Assembly (NCBI RefSeq): GCF_036186745.1
Contig: NZ_CP108086.1
Coordinates: 1,860,001-1,924,000 of the forward strand
Source of the DNA: Microbispora hainanensis
Lineage (GTDB): Bacteria > Actinomycetota > Actinomycetes > Streptosporangiales > Streptosporangiaceae
Reading direction: 5' to 3'
Length of the DNA: 64,000 nt
The translations under genes were made by a program, and so were the position numbers. This document shows positions 51,170 through 59,315 of the stretch, piece after piece; within the stretch, counting starts at the first letter, position 1, and each line of letters starts with the position of its first letter. The notes beneath the pieces are model-generated. The model searched no databases, was not told where the DNA came from, and saw only the letters and a list, made by a program, of their open reading frames with translations.

Positions 51170-52543
51170 GTGAAGACTATCGCGTTGCAGCGCAAGATCG
51201 TGGTGTCCGCCGACGGCTCGGGACTCGTCTCGCAGGCCGGTGGGCTGCTGTTGCTGGAGACGTTGCGGGTCACCGGCCTGGGCAGGGAACTATCGGCGCA
51301 GCTGGAACGGTGGCGTCCGTCCCGGGCGGTACACGACCCGGGCAAAGTCATCGCCGATCTGGCCCTCACGCTGGCGTTAGGCGGGGACTGCCTGGCCGAC
51401 ATCGCGATGCTCCGCGCTCAGCCCGAGCTGTTCGGCCCGATCGCCTCCGACCCGACCGTGTCCCGGGTGATCGACCGCCTGGCCGCCGACCCCGTCCGCG
51501 CGCTTAAGGCGATCCGCGCCGCCCGTGCCACCGCCCGGCAGCGGGCCTGGGCCCTGGCCGGCCCCCACGCCCCCGGCACCGACGGCCAGCTGATTCCCCT
51601 CGACATCGACGCGACCATCGTCATCGCCCACTCTGACAAGCAACAGGCCGCGCCGACCTGGAAGAAGACCTTCGGGTTCCACCCGATGACGGTCTTCGCC
51701 GACCACGGAGCGACCGGGGGCGGGGAACCCTTGGCGATCATGCTGCGGCCCGGCAACGCCGGATCCAACACCGCCGCCGACCACATCACCGCCACCCGGC
51801 TGGCGCTGGCCCAGCTTCCCAAGCACCGCCGCCGTCAGGTACTGATCCGCGCCGATTCCGGCGGCGGCACCCGCGAGTTCCTCACCTGGCTGTCCCGGCC
51901 CGGGCGGCGGCTGTCGTACTCCATCGGGTTCGCCCTCACCGAAGAAATCCAGGCCGCGATTCTGGCTCTGCCCGCGCAGGCGTGGACGCCCGCCTACGAC
52001 TCAGGCGGGCAGGTACGGCCGGGTGCGTGGGTGGCCGAGCTGACCGGCCTGGTGAAGCTGGACGGCTGGCCGAAGGGCATGCGCCTGATTGTGCGCAAAG
52101 AGCGCCCGCACCCGGGCGCGCAGTTGCGCTTCACCGACATCGACGGGCACCGCTTCACCTGTTTTGTCACCGACACCCGCCGCGGTCAGCTCGCCGACCT
52201 GGAGCTACGCCACCGCCGCCGCGCCCGCTGCGAAGACCGCATCCGCGCCGCCAAGGACACCGGGCTGCGCAACCTGCCGCTGCACGACTTCGACCAGAAT
52301 CAGATCTGGTGTGAGGTCGTCGCCCTGGCCTGCGAACTCCTGGCTTGGATGCAGATGCTCGCCCTGGATGGGCCGGCCCGCCGTTATGAGCCCAAACGGC
52401 TGCGGCTTCGCCTGTTCGCCGTCGCCGCCCGCCTGGTCCGCGGCGGACGCCGCCTACGCCTGCGCATCGCCGCGTCCTGGCCCTGGGCCGGCCAACTGGT
52501 CACCGCCATCACCCGGCTCCAAGCACTCCCGGCACCGACCTGA
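51170..52543 (+). CDS. IS1380-family transposase
   Basis: 457 residues, complete. The first Asp lies in LIPLDIDATIVIAHSDKQQAAPTWK, the second in VLIRADSGGGTREFLTWL, and the Glu in the RRRARCEDRIRAAKDTGLRNLP helix, as in IS1380. N-terminal helix-turn-helix region precedes. Start ATG 51170 with no obvious Shine-Dalgarno. Confidence 0.93.
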   Translation: MKTIALQRKIVVSADGSGLVSQAGGLLLLETLRVTGLGRELSAQLERWRPSRAVHDPGKVIADLALTLALGGDCLADIAMLRAQPELFGPIASDPTVSRVIDRLAADPVRALKAIRAARATARQRAWALAGPHAPGTDGQLIPLDIDATIVIAHSDKQQAAPTWKKTFGFHPMTVFADHGATGGGEPLAIMLRPGNAGSNTAADHITATRLALAQLPKHRRRQVLIRADSGGGTREFLTWLSRPGRRLSYSIGFALTEEIQAAILALPAQAWTPAYDSGGQVRPGAWVAELTGLVKLDGWPKGMRLIVRKERPHPGAQLRFTDIDGHRFTCFVTDTRRGQLADLELRHRRRARCEDRIRAAKDTGLRNLPLHDFDQNQIWCEVVALACELLAWMQMLALDGPARRYEPKRLRLRLFAVAARLVRGGRRLRLRIAASWPWAGQLVTAITRLQALPAPT

Positions 52544-52705
52544 TCCGGCACCAAACCGCCCCGACGACCAGGAAGGACACCCCGCGGGCCCGTGGAACCC
52601 CGTCCACCCGGCGCGACAGCCGGGCCACCAGGCTGACCACGACCGCGATTTCACACTCCAGCCGAACCGCTCAGCCAGCGACCTGATGAACGTGAAAGAT
52701 CGAGG

Positions 52706-52709
52706 CTAG
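52706..52709. repeat. CTAG target duplication of IS5 (left)
   Basis: Repeated at 53803-53806, flanking the IS5 element; the left copy is also the final bases of IS1380. Confidence 0.65.
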
Positions 52710-52782
52710 GGCGCGTATCGGGTTGTGATCAATTTGTGGGATTCGCCTGTCCGTCGTGGCCTGATCCGGTAGATCGGCGTGT

Positions 52783-53277
52783 GTGACGCGTGCGCAGCTG
52801 ACGGATGAGGAATGGGAGTTCATCAAGCCATATCTCCCGATCGGCAGGTTCGGCCCGTACCCTGAGCGGCTGCGGCAGCAGTTCGAGGGGGTGATCTGGC
52901 GGTTCCGGACGGGTGGGCAGTGGCGGGAGATCCCGCAGGAGTTCGGAGCCTGGCAGACCGTTCACAACCGCTTCCGGCAGTGGAGGGATGCCGGCGTCTT
53001 CGAAGCCCTGCTTGAAGGGGCGATCGCGGAAGCCGCCAAACGCGGCGAGGTGGACTTATCCCTGGTCAGCGTGGACTCCACCACCGCTCGGGCGCACCAC
53101 GACGCCGCCGGGATGCACCTTGACCCGGACGTGCTGGCCGCCCTGGAGAAGGCTGCCGAACAGGAGCGGGCCCGGCAAAAGGGGGCGACCGGGAAGGACA
53201 ACAGGAGCAGGACGCCCGAAACGACGCCGAAGCAGAACAACGGCGGCACATCCGGCGGCGGCGCAGGCTCCGGTTGA
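52783..53277 (+). CDS. IS5 transposase, first frame
   Basis: 164 residues. MTRAQLTDEEWEFIKPYLP to RQWRDAGVFEALLEGA is the DUF4096-type DNA-binding domain of IS5 (IS427 group), and LVSVDSTTARAHHDAAG carries the first catalytic Asp. The end overlaps the second frame by four bases (TTGA). As in other IS427-group elements, a full transposase is expected from frameshifting. Confidence 0.9.
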   Translation: MTRAQLTDEEWEFIKPYLPIGRFGPYPERLRQQFEGVIWRFRTGGQWREIPQEFGAWQTVHNRFRQWRDAGVFEALLEGAIAEAAKRGEVDLSLVSVDSTTARAHHDAAGMHLDPDVLAALEKAAEQERARQKGATGKDNRSRTPETTPKQNNGGTSGGGAGSG

Positions 53278-53783
53278 AAGCTGCCCTGCTCGGACGCTCC
53301 AGGGGTGGGCAGACCAGCAAGATTCACCTCGCCGCCGACCGCAGGTGCCGCCCCTTGGCGTTCGTCGTGACCGCAGGGCAGGCCGCCGACAGCCCGCAGT
53401 TCATCCCCGTGCTGAAGAAAGTACGCGTCCGGGTACCCGTCGGCCGTCCCCGCACCCGGCCCGGCGCGGTCGCCGGCGACAAGGCCTACTCCTCCCGCGG
53501 CAACCGCGCCTACCTTCGCGGACGCCGCATCAAGGCGGTCATCCCGGAAAAGAGGGACCAGGCCGCCAACCGGAAGAAGAAGGGCAGCAAAGGCGGCCGG
53601 CCCGTCCGCCACGACGCCGGCCTGTACAAGGAACGCAACACCGTCGAGCGCCTGATCAACAAGCTGAAGGCCTGGCGAGGCATCGCCACCCGCTACGACA
53701 AAACCCCTGCGAGCTACCTCGCCGGCCTCCACCTCCGCGCCGCGATGATCTGGATTAAAGACCTCACCCAGGCCACCCCTTGA
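53274..53783 (+). CDS. IS5 transposase, second frame
   Basis: 169 residues. GRSRGGQTSKIHLAADRRCRPLAFVVTAGQAADS is the IS5 signature, GAVAGDKAYSSRGNR the second Asp, and YKERNTVERLINKLKAWRGIATRYDKTPASYLAGLHLRAAMIW the Glu region. Contains an extended poly-basic segment RKKKGSKGG. Functional as a fusion with the first frame. Confidence 0.9.
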   Translation: MKAALLGRSRGGQTSKIHLAADRRCRPLAFVVTAGQAADSPQFIPVLKKVRVRVPVGRPRTRPGAVAGDKAYSSRGNRAYLRGRRIKAVIPEKRDQAANRKKKGSKGGRPVRHDAGLYKERNTVERLINKLKAWRGIATRYDKTPASYLAGLHLRAAMIWIKDLTQATP

Positions 53784-53806
53784 TCACAACCAAATACACG
53801 CCCTAG

Positions 53807-54313
53807 TGGCGAACTCCACCTCCTCGCCGATTCCGGCCCGGATGCACCGCTCCCTGTCTTAAGTCCAGGACTTCGGCAGATACAGCTCGGTGTCGATCAG
53901 CGTCCTGCCCAGTGGGGAGGCGTAGGCGAGGAACACGCCAAGCTGGCAGTTCTCGATCCGGCCCGCCGTGCCGGAGTACTGGCGCTGCACCCCGGCTGAC
54001 TCGCCGCCCTCCTTCAGGAAGCCGGTGTCATCACGATCAGTACAGCATCGCGGCGACCGAGGTTGCCCATCACGTAATCGCGCAGGTCAACCCCCACCTG
54101 CCGGGGATCCCCGTGGGCGCTGTTCAACAGCGCTGCATGCGAGCAGGAGCCGCGTCCCGGCCGCCTCCGCCAGTTGCCAGCCGTTCTTGCGCTCAATCGG
54201 AGCCAGCAAACCAGTCAGATACGCCCCCGCCTGCCTGCGCGGCTCCACCCGCCCGAACAACACATCCAGCCCGGCCACTCACTCCTGAAGGTCGCGGTCA
54301 GCTCGTCCGACAT
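53807..54313 (-). pseudogene. IS701 transposase, N-terminal part, frameshifted
   Basis: Segments on the minus strand in more than one frame: [91 protein letters not shown] and IGEEVEFAT. These are the ordered N-terminal blocks of IS701 transposases, broken by frameshifts. It is the start of the gene whose remainder lies at 49546-49632 and 45441-45939. Confidence 0.8.
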
Positions 54314-54467
54314 GACCCAGAACTGTAAATCACAAAACCCGGCTGTAGTGCTAGGGCTTCTAGGCCCGTGACCGAGCGGCAGGTGCAGTCTTCACGCCTA
54401 GTTCTCGCTACGCTGCTTCTCGCACCACCCGTCAAGCCGTCACCGATACCCAAAAGCGAGGAGAGCA
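54314..54467. promoter_or_regulatory. IS701 edge and promoter of the first small secreted protein
   Basis: The IS701 outer end probably lies near 54345-54360. The remaining ~110 bases precede the GTG at 54468 with GAGGAGAG as ribosome-binding site. Confidence 0.4.
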
Positions 54468-54728
54468 GTGAAGAACTCCAAAGCTGCCAGTAGAAGGTCT
54501 ACGGTCCTCCTGGCAGTCGCCGTATCCGCCATAGTTGGCATGTCGGCAAGAGCCTCGGCAGATATGCACACCCTGCCGAGGGACCCCGGTCAGACCTATG
54601 TCACAGTGGACGCGGCTACAGGAAGTGTTATATCCGTTACTAATCATCAACCTCGGATCGACTACGCCGAATCTTATCGGGGCGATAGCTTCCCGGTATT
54701 CGGATGGTGGAAAACCGACATATCTTGA
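54468..54728 (+). CDS. Small secreted protein of unknown function
   Basis: 86 residues from GTG 54468 with GAGGAGAG nine bases before it. A signal peptide (residues ~1-31, STVLLAVAVSAIVGMSARASA) is followed by a ~55-residue mature part, DMHTLPRDPGQTYVTVDAATGSVISVTNHQP and an aromatic tail. The segment xVTVDAATGSVISV is shared with the next gene (VITMDVATGQVLSI). Low G+C for this genome. No cysteines in the mature part. Function unknown. Confidence 0.7.
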   Translation: MKNSKAASRRSTVLLAVAVSAIVGMSARASADMHTLPRDPGQTYVTVDAATGSVISVTNHQPRIDYAESYRGDSFPVFGWWKTDIS

Positions 54729-54788
54729 CATGAGCGGTTAAGGCATATAGATCTTCTGCTGTCAGGAACCCCTCAAGCAGGAGGATCG

Positions 54789-55250
54789 ATGCGTTTTCCG
54801 CGCGCAGGAATCAAGCAGCTTCGCGTGCCCCTCGCCGTGGCGATGGGGCTGAGTGCGGTTCTCGCTGCGCCGTCCGGTGCTTCGGCGACACCATCCGCTT
54901 CGCCTACGGTGGAGACGGTCATCACGATGGACGTCGCCACAGGTCAGGTCCTCAGTATCAAGAAGGTGGAAGCACCTGTAAGCCCAGACATCAGCAATGA
55001 CAACATCTGCCAGTCCAGCGATGTTTGCTGGAAGTCCGGGCAGACACCGTATGCGGATCAGGGGTTCTTCGGAACTCCTGGAACGCTCACAGGGAGTTGG
55101 CCGTATCGCTCCTCGTTCAGGACGGGCAGTTACACCGCGTCAGGAACGTGGATCTACGGCGGCGTAAGTCACAGCACAGGCAAGCGGGGGCCCGGCACAA
55201 CAGTCGTTCTGAGTGGACTGGCTACCGCGACGTCCGCGACGATTTACTAG
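54789..55250 (+). CDS. Secreted protein of unknown function, paralogue-like to its neighbour
   Basis: 153 residues from ATG 54789, with AGCAGGAGG upstream. A signal peptide ends near GASA (about residue 33). The mature part begins TVETVITMDVATGQVLSIKKV, followed by NICQSSDVCW, which could form one disulphide, and a Gly/Ser/Thr-rich beta-type region (SFRTGSYTASGTWIYGGVSHSTG). Probably co-transcribed with the gene upstream (60-base gap). The architecture recalls small exported inhibitor or bacteriocin-like proteins, but no family is certain. IS1634 copy 2 lies 51 bases downstream. Confidence 0.75.
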   Translation: MRFPRAGIKQLRVPLAVAMGLSAVLAAPSGASATPSASPTVETVITMDVATGQVLSIKKVEAPVSPDISNDNICQSSDVCWKSGQTPYADQGFFGTPGTLTGSWPYRSSFRTGSYTASGTWIYGGVSHSTGKRGPGTTVVLSGLATATSATIY

Positions 55251-55276
55251 AACTAGGGCGCCACTAGGGGGGATGT

Positions 55277-55300
55277 CGCGAACGCAATCCTCTTTATGAA
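55277..55300. repeat. 24-bp target duplication of IS1634 copy 2 (left)
   Basis: Identical to 56966-56989 on the other side of the element. Confidence 0.92.
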
Positions 55301-56965
55301 ACCTGACTTGGCTCACGTTTCAAGATTGTCGCTGAGCGCGAGGCGTTGACCTCGTGGTTCCCCGTCGGGAACGGCGAAAAGTGCGCACTAAATCGATCAT
55401 GTCTCTACCCTGGTGGCCGTGTCTCCGTACGTGCGGACGGTGAAGACGGCCTCAGGCGCCCGGGCGGTGCAGATCGTCTACTCCTCCCGCCGCGGATCGC
55501 GGGAGATCGAGCACATCGGGTCGGCGCACGACGACGCCGAGTTGGAGACGCTCAGGGCGGTGGCGCGTCAGCGGCTGGCCGCCGGCCAGCAGGAACTGGA
55601 CCTGGGGCTGGACGATGGGCCGATGGCGGGCGGGCCGCTGGAGATCGTCAGCTCGCGGATGGAACACCTGTGGGACGCGCTGTCCCGCGCCTACGACACG
55701 CTGGGGTTTGCTGCCGCGGCCGGGGGCGATGAGGTGTTCCGGCAGCTGGTGCTCGCGCGGGTGATCGAACCGACGAGCAAGCACGACAGCCTGCGCGTGC
55801 TCGGCGAGGCCGGGATCGATGCGGTGTCGTATGCCACGGTGAAGCGCCGCCTGCCGGACTACGCCGCACCGCAGTGGCGCCAGGCCCTGGCCGGTGCATG
55901 CGCGGCCCACACCCGCCTCGGGCCGGCCAGCCTGGTCCTCTACGACGTGTCAACCTTGTACTTCGAGACCGACGCCGGGGATGGGTTCCGCGAGCCGGGC
56001 TTTTCCAAGGAACGCCGCCTGGACCCGCAGATCACGATCGGGCTGCTCACCGACTCCTCCGGGTTCCCGCTCATGGTGACCGCCTTCGAGGGCAACAAGG
56101 CCGAGACCCACACCATGCTCCCGGTGATCGAAGGGTTCATGGCGGCCCACCACCTGCCGGACGTCACGATCGTGGCCGACGCCGGGATGATCTCCGAGGC
56201 GAACAAGCAGGCCATCGAAGCCGCTGGGCTGTCGTTCATCCTCGGCATGAAGATCCCCGAGGTGCCGTATGTGGTCAAGCAGTGGCGGCGCGAGCACCCC
56301 GGCACCCCGATCCCCGACGGGCACATCTTCATCCAGCCCTGGCCGTCGGGATCGAGCCGGCCCCGCCGCGACCAGATGATCTACTACCAGTACCGGGCAG
56401 AGCGGGCCCGGCGCACCCTGCGCGGCATCGACGAGCAGGTCGCCAAGGCCCAGCGCGCCGTCGACGGGCAGGCGCCGGTCAAGCGCAACCGGTTCATCAG
56501 GCTGTCCGGCGCTACCAAGAGCGTCAACACCGAGCTGGTGGACAAGGCCAAGGCCCTGGCCGGGCTCAAGGGCTACATCACCAATCTCGCCGCCTGCCCG
56601 GACGGGACGCCCATCACCGCCGAGTTCGTCATCAGCTCCTACCATCGGCTGTTCGAGATCGAAAAGTCCTTCCGGATGAGCAAGCACGACCTCAAAGCAC
56701 GGCCGATCTACCACCACAAACGCGAGTCCATCGACGCGCACCTGACGATCGTGTTCGCCGCCCTGGCGGTCGGCCGGTGGATCGAGGCACGGACCGGATG
56801 GTCGATCAAGAAGTTCGTCCGCACCGCCCGCCGCTATCGCACCGTCCGAATCCAAGCCGGCAACCACGTCCTGACCGCCGCCGACCCTCTGCCCACCGAC
56901 CTACGCAACGCCCTCAAGCGGATCCGCAGCCCCGAAGGTGCGCACTAAATTGAGCCAACTCAGGT
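55301..56965 (+). mobile_element. IS1634-family element, copy 2, intact
   Basis: 1,665 bp, ends ACCTGACTTGGCTCA and reversed ACCTGAGTTGGCTCA. Nearly identical to copy 1 (one clear difference, A/G in the codon three before RRY), so transposition was recent. Flanked by a 24-bp duplication. Confidence 0.95.
55413..56948 (+). CDS. IS1634-family transposase
   Basis: 511 residues, complete, from GTG 55413. It has an N-terminal domain with YVRTVKTASGARAVQIVYSS, the catalytic segments VLYDVSTLYFET, VTIVADAGMIS and RLFEIEKSFRMSKHDLKARPIYH, and the C-terminal end TVRIQAGNHVLTAADPLPTDLRNALKRI missing from copy 1. The family includes IS1549, noted for long variable target duplications, which agrees with what is seen here. 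Confidence 0.95.
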   Translation: MAVSPYVRTVKTASGARAVQIVYSSRRGSREIEHIGSAHDDAELETLRAVARQRLAAGQQELDLGLDDGPMAGGPLEIVSSRMEHLWDALSRAYDTLGFAAAAGGDEVFRQLVLARVIEPTSKHDSLRVLGEAGIDAVSYATVKRRLPDYAAPQWRQALAGACAAHTRLGPASLVLYDVSTLYFETDAGDGFREPGFSKERRLDPQITIGLLTDSSGFPLMVTAFEGNKAETHTMLPVIEGFMAAHHLPDVTIVADAGMISEANKQAIEAAGLSFILGMKIPEVPYVVKQWRREHPGTPIPDGHIFIQPWPSGSSRPRRDQMIYYQYRAERARRTLRGIDEQVAKAQRAVDGQAPVKRNRFIRLSGATKSVNTELVDKAKALAGLKGYITNLAACPDGTPITAEFVISSYHRLFEIEKSFRMSKHDLKARPIYHHKRESIDAHLTIVFAALAVGRWIEARTGWSIKKFVRTARRYRTVRIQAGNHVLTAADPLPTDLRNALKRIRSPEGAH

Positions 56966-56989
56966 CGCGAACGCAATCCTCTTTATGAA
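56966..56989. repeat. 24-bp target duplication of IS1634 copy 2 (right)
   Basis: Pairs with 55277-55300. Confidence 0.92.
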
Positions 56990-56990
56990 A

Positions 56991-57033
56991 GAGCAGAGAG
57001 CTCTTCGCTGATGAGGCGAAGCGCTCTCTGCTC
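56991..57033. terminator. Strong hairpin downstream of the secreted-protein pair
   Basis: GAGCAGAGAGC (56991-57001) pairs with GCTCTCTGCTC (57023-57033), with an inner stem CTTCGC/GCGAAG and a small loop. Before IS1634 landed, it lay about 40 bases after the gene at 54789 and would have ended that transcript. Confidence 0.8.
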
Positions 57034-57332
57034 TCGCCTCTTTGCCATAGGTTTGAGTGTGGATGCTTGGGGCCGCAGCGCGGGCCGGGACCTGCTCTCA
57101 TGCCACAAGCCCGGCCCGCGTATAGCAGGCCGGTCTGATTCTTATTCGATTGATTAGGCGCCTCATCTAATTACACTTCATCAGCCTGAACGAATCGAAC
57201 AGTAGGGCTTTCCTCGGCATGGACGACCAGGCCCGGGTAGACACGCGGACAAATCTCGGACGCCAAAAACAGACGTGGAGCCTCCGGTAGAAGGGGTCTC
57301 ACCACAAGATCCTCATACCGAGAAGGCTCCAC
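57034..57332. other. Gene-free stretch with the left edge of an IS relic
   Basis: About 300 bases. The part from ~57240 on (with GGAGCCTCCGGTAGAAGGGG and a partly inverted ...GAGAAGGCTCCACG) looks like the upstream end of the degraded IS that follows. Nothing else is recognisable. Confidence 0.45.
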
Positions 57333-57955
57333 GTGATCGCCTATCCTGCCACGCTCGACGTCCCCCGTGAACTGCTCGGCTACGTCGGCCGCCTGCTCTA
57401 CCGGGAGCGCCGCCGCCGCGGCACACCGAAGAACTCCCGGCGCCTGACCTGCTTCCATCAAGCCCTGTTCGCCCTGGCCTGGTTCCGCTCCAAGCCCAAC
57501 ATCCGCCTGCACGGCATCGCATTCGGGCTATCCCAGGCCACCGCCTACCGCTACCTGCACGAGGCCATCGACGTCCTATCCACCCAGGCCCCCGACCTCC
57601 ACCAAGCACTGGACCGCGCCGTCGCCGCCGGCGTCCCCCACCTCATCCTCGACGGCAAGATCTTCAACACCGATCGGTGCCGCATCAAGACCACCAGCGT
57701 GAAAGGCGAAACCATCGACGCCTGGTTCTCCGGCAAAACCAGCGACTTCGGGGAAAACGTCCGAGCACTGTGCGAACCCGACGGTTCCCCATCCGGACCA
57801 GCCACGTCGAACCCGGCGGAGCCGCCGACATCGAAGCCGCCCGCCGCCACGTCCTGCCCGCCGTCCACCGCTACGCCACGACCATGCCCGTCATAGCCGG
57901 CCCCGGCTACCAAGGCGCAGGTGCTCGTACACTTCGAACACCGCCGGATCAGCTG
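57333..57955 (+). pseudogene. IS5-type transposase relic, frameshifted and truncated
   Basis: The first frame reads YPATLDVPRELLGYVGRLLYRERRRRG, LTCFHQALFALAWFR, ISxATAYRYLHEAIDVL-like, PHLILDGKIFNTDRCRIKTTSVKGETIDAWFSGK, the DNA-binding and first catalytic part of an IS5-type (DDE_Tnp_4) transposase. Near 57785 homology moves to another frame (FPIRTSHVEPGGAADIEAARRHVLPAVHRYA and PVIAGPGYQGAG), then stops. A frameshift and a 3' deletion make it non-functional. Confidence 0.82.
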
Positions 57956-58097
57956 AATTCAATGAGAAAACGTCAATGCAGCCGGGGCATTGCGCGTGTG
58001 GCGTGTTTTGCAACAGGACGCAAAGATGGTGACCCCCTAATGCGAACGAGTCTAGAGACGATGTGCTGCAGTGGCCACACCCACAGCGGCGCTCTAT

Positions 58098-58739
58098 CTA
58101 TTTTATGATCTTGGCGTTAGGCTGGGTGCTGCCGGACGATGAAGGCGAGGTCGAGGCGCGATGACCCTTCGAGAGACCAGAATCTTCGACATCTCCCATC
58201 CCGGAAGATCGCACCACCGGAATCAGCGCTAGATATGCACCATAGCCTATTATTCCACCCAAGGTATTCAAGAGAATGTCGTCAATATCGAAGATCTTAT
58301 AGGTATAACCGATCGCGCGAGATACGGCAAATTGTGTTAGCTCTATACCCAGGGAAACGATAAGTGCGATAAGCATCAGGCGGCGGATACTTCTAACTTT
58401 CCACACCGTGGGCACTAGATAGCCAAGCGGTAGCAAAAGCAGGACATTGCCAACAATTTGCCTCGCTGCTACTTCCGAACTTTCGCGCCCTATTAGCTGA
58501 ATGAGCCCCTGGATGGGTATCAGGTTATTTTGGGGCGAGTCACTCAGCCGGAGATCATGTAGCAGCGCCGGTTGAAATGGCAACGGAAACAGCGTCACAT
58601 TCAGTGCTAGGAGTGAATATCCTACCAGCGCGATGGCTCCGAGCAGTCGCAGCTTTGATGGATGGATCTTTGCATTCCAGACTACAAGGAAAACGACAAG
58701 TATTGGGATTGCGAAAAGAAGAACGGTTCCCCTAAGCAT
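58098..58739 (-). CDS. VanZ-like membrane protein
   Basis: 213 residues. Five membrane segments: VLLFAIPILVVFLVVW, LGAIALVGYSLLALNVTLFPL, IVGNVLLLLPLGYLVPTVW, LMLIALIVSLGIELTQFAV and ILLNTLGGIIGYGAYLALIPV. The order NLIPIQGLIQLI... NVLLLLPLGYLVP... GIELTQ... DIDDILLNTLGGIIGY is the VanZ fold signature. VanZ of enterococci gives low-level teicoplanin resistance; relatives protect against lipoglycopeptides or cell-wall agents, but the role here is unproven. Base composition is close to 50% G+C, well below the genome, so it was acquired. Confidence 0.88.
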   Translation of the reverse strand: MLRGTVLLFAIPILVVFLVVWNAKIHPSKLRLLGAIALVGYSLLALNVTLFPLPFQPALLHDLRLSDSPQNNLIPIQGLIQLIGRESSEVAARQIVGNVLLLLPLGYLVPTVWKVRSIRRLMLIALIVSLGIELTQFAVSRAIGYTYKIFDIDDILLNTLGGIIGYGAYLALIPVVRSSGMGDVEDSGLSKGHRASTSPSSSGSTQPNAKIIK

Positions 58740-58907
58740 CTTTCCTCCTGGATACCAACCCTTGTGATGGCTGGCATGGTTGGCATGTTCAGGTGCCGCC
58801 GACTGCCGGCGCTGCCTGTGACCAGAAGCACCCGGCCAACAGGGGCCGAACCCGTAAGGTCAGGTAACGGGTCCGGCCCACTTGCGGCGCGACTGCGGTG
58901 AATGCTG

Positions 58908-59315
58908 CTAGCTGGCAGACATTACGACATTACTGCTCGACAGCGTGCGCCCATCAAAGGTCTTTTGGTAGTAAAAGTAATAGTCTCCGGAGCCGACTCC
59001 CGTCCAGGTCTTGTTCACCGACCCGCCGTAGACGAAAGTCTGCCGGCCGATGTAGTCATCCGATATAAGGTTGTCTCTGTAAAGCGCCACGTACGGATTG
59101 GCTACACCGTTTTGAGGACCGTCGGCGGAACTGCTAAAGGTGATCTTCACGTTTGATCCATTGTAGTAGCGGGTCGGCCCGGTCAGTGTCGTGTCGAAGC
59201 TGAAGTATGACGGGTAAGATGCGCACGTGCCGGAGCAGGACGCGTATGCGACTGCCGGAATTGCGAGAGTGGCTACCGAAACAGCCAGCGCCGCCGCGAC
59301 TTTCATTACCTTCAT
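58908..59315 (-). CDS. Small secreted beta-rich protein of unknown function
   Basis: 135 residues from ATG 59315, chosen because GAAAGGAAA precedes it. The signal peptide MKVMKVAAALAVSVATLAIPAVAYA leaves SCSGTCASYPSYF as mature start, with two cysteines close together and no others, followed by aromatic, Ser/Thr/Asn-rich strands (GPTRYYNGSNVKITFSSS, ALYRDNLISDDYIGRQTF, YYFYYQKTF). A small beta-sandwich exported to the medium is likely. No family recognised. Low G+C, like its neighbours. Confidence 0.72.
   Translation of the reverse strand: MKVMKVAAALAVSVATLAIPAVAYASCSGTCASYPSYFSFDTTLTGPTRYYNGSNVKITFSSSADGPQNGVANPYVALYRDNLISDDYIGRQTFVYGGSVNKTWTGVGSGDYYFYYQKTFDGRTLSSSNVVMSAS

Larger units (their letters stand above)
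51043..52709 (+). mobile_element. IS1380-family element
   Basis: Ends (C)TTAGCCTCGGGCTTTC and reversed CCTAGCCTCGATCTTTC form the inverted repeat. About 1,667 bp. Its right terminal CTAG (52706-52709) became the target of the adjoining IS5. A diverged partial copy lies at 45,131. Confidence 0.82.
52710..53802 (+). mobile_element. IS5-family element (two-frame transposase)
   Basis: About 1,093 bp. Both ends share GGCG-C/T-GTAT-xx-GGTTGTGATCAA, a clear inverted repeat, flanked by CTAG. Confidence 0.85.

Noticed and set aside
55251..57033. IS1634 copy 2 as a transposon carrying the secreted genes as cargo
   Set aside because: The element ends and target duplications enclose only the transposase gene; the secreted genes lie outside.
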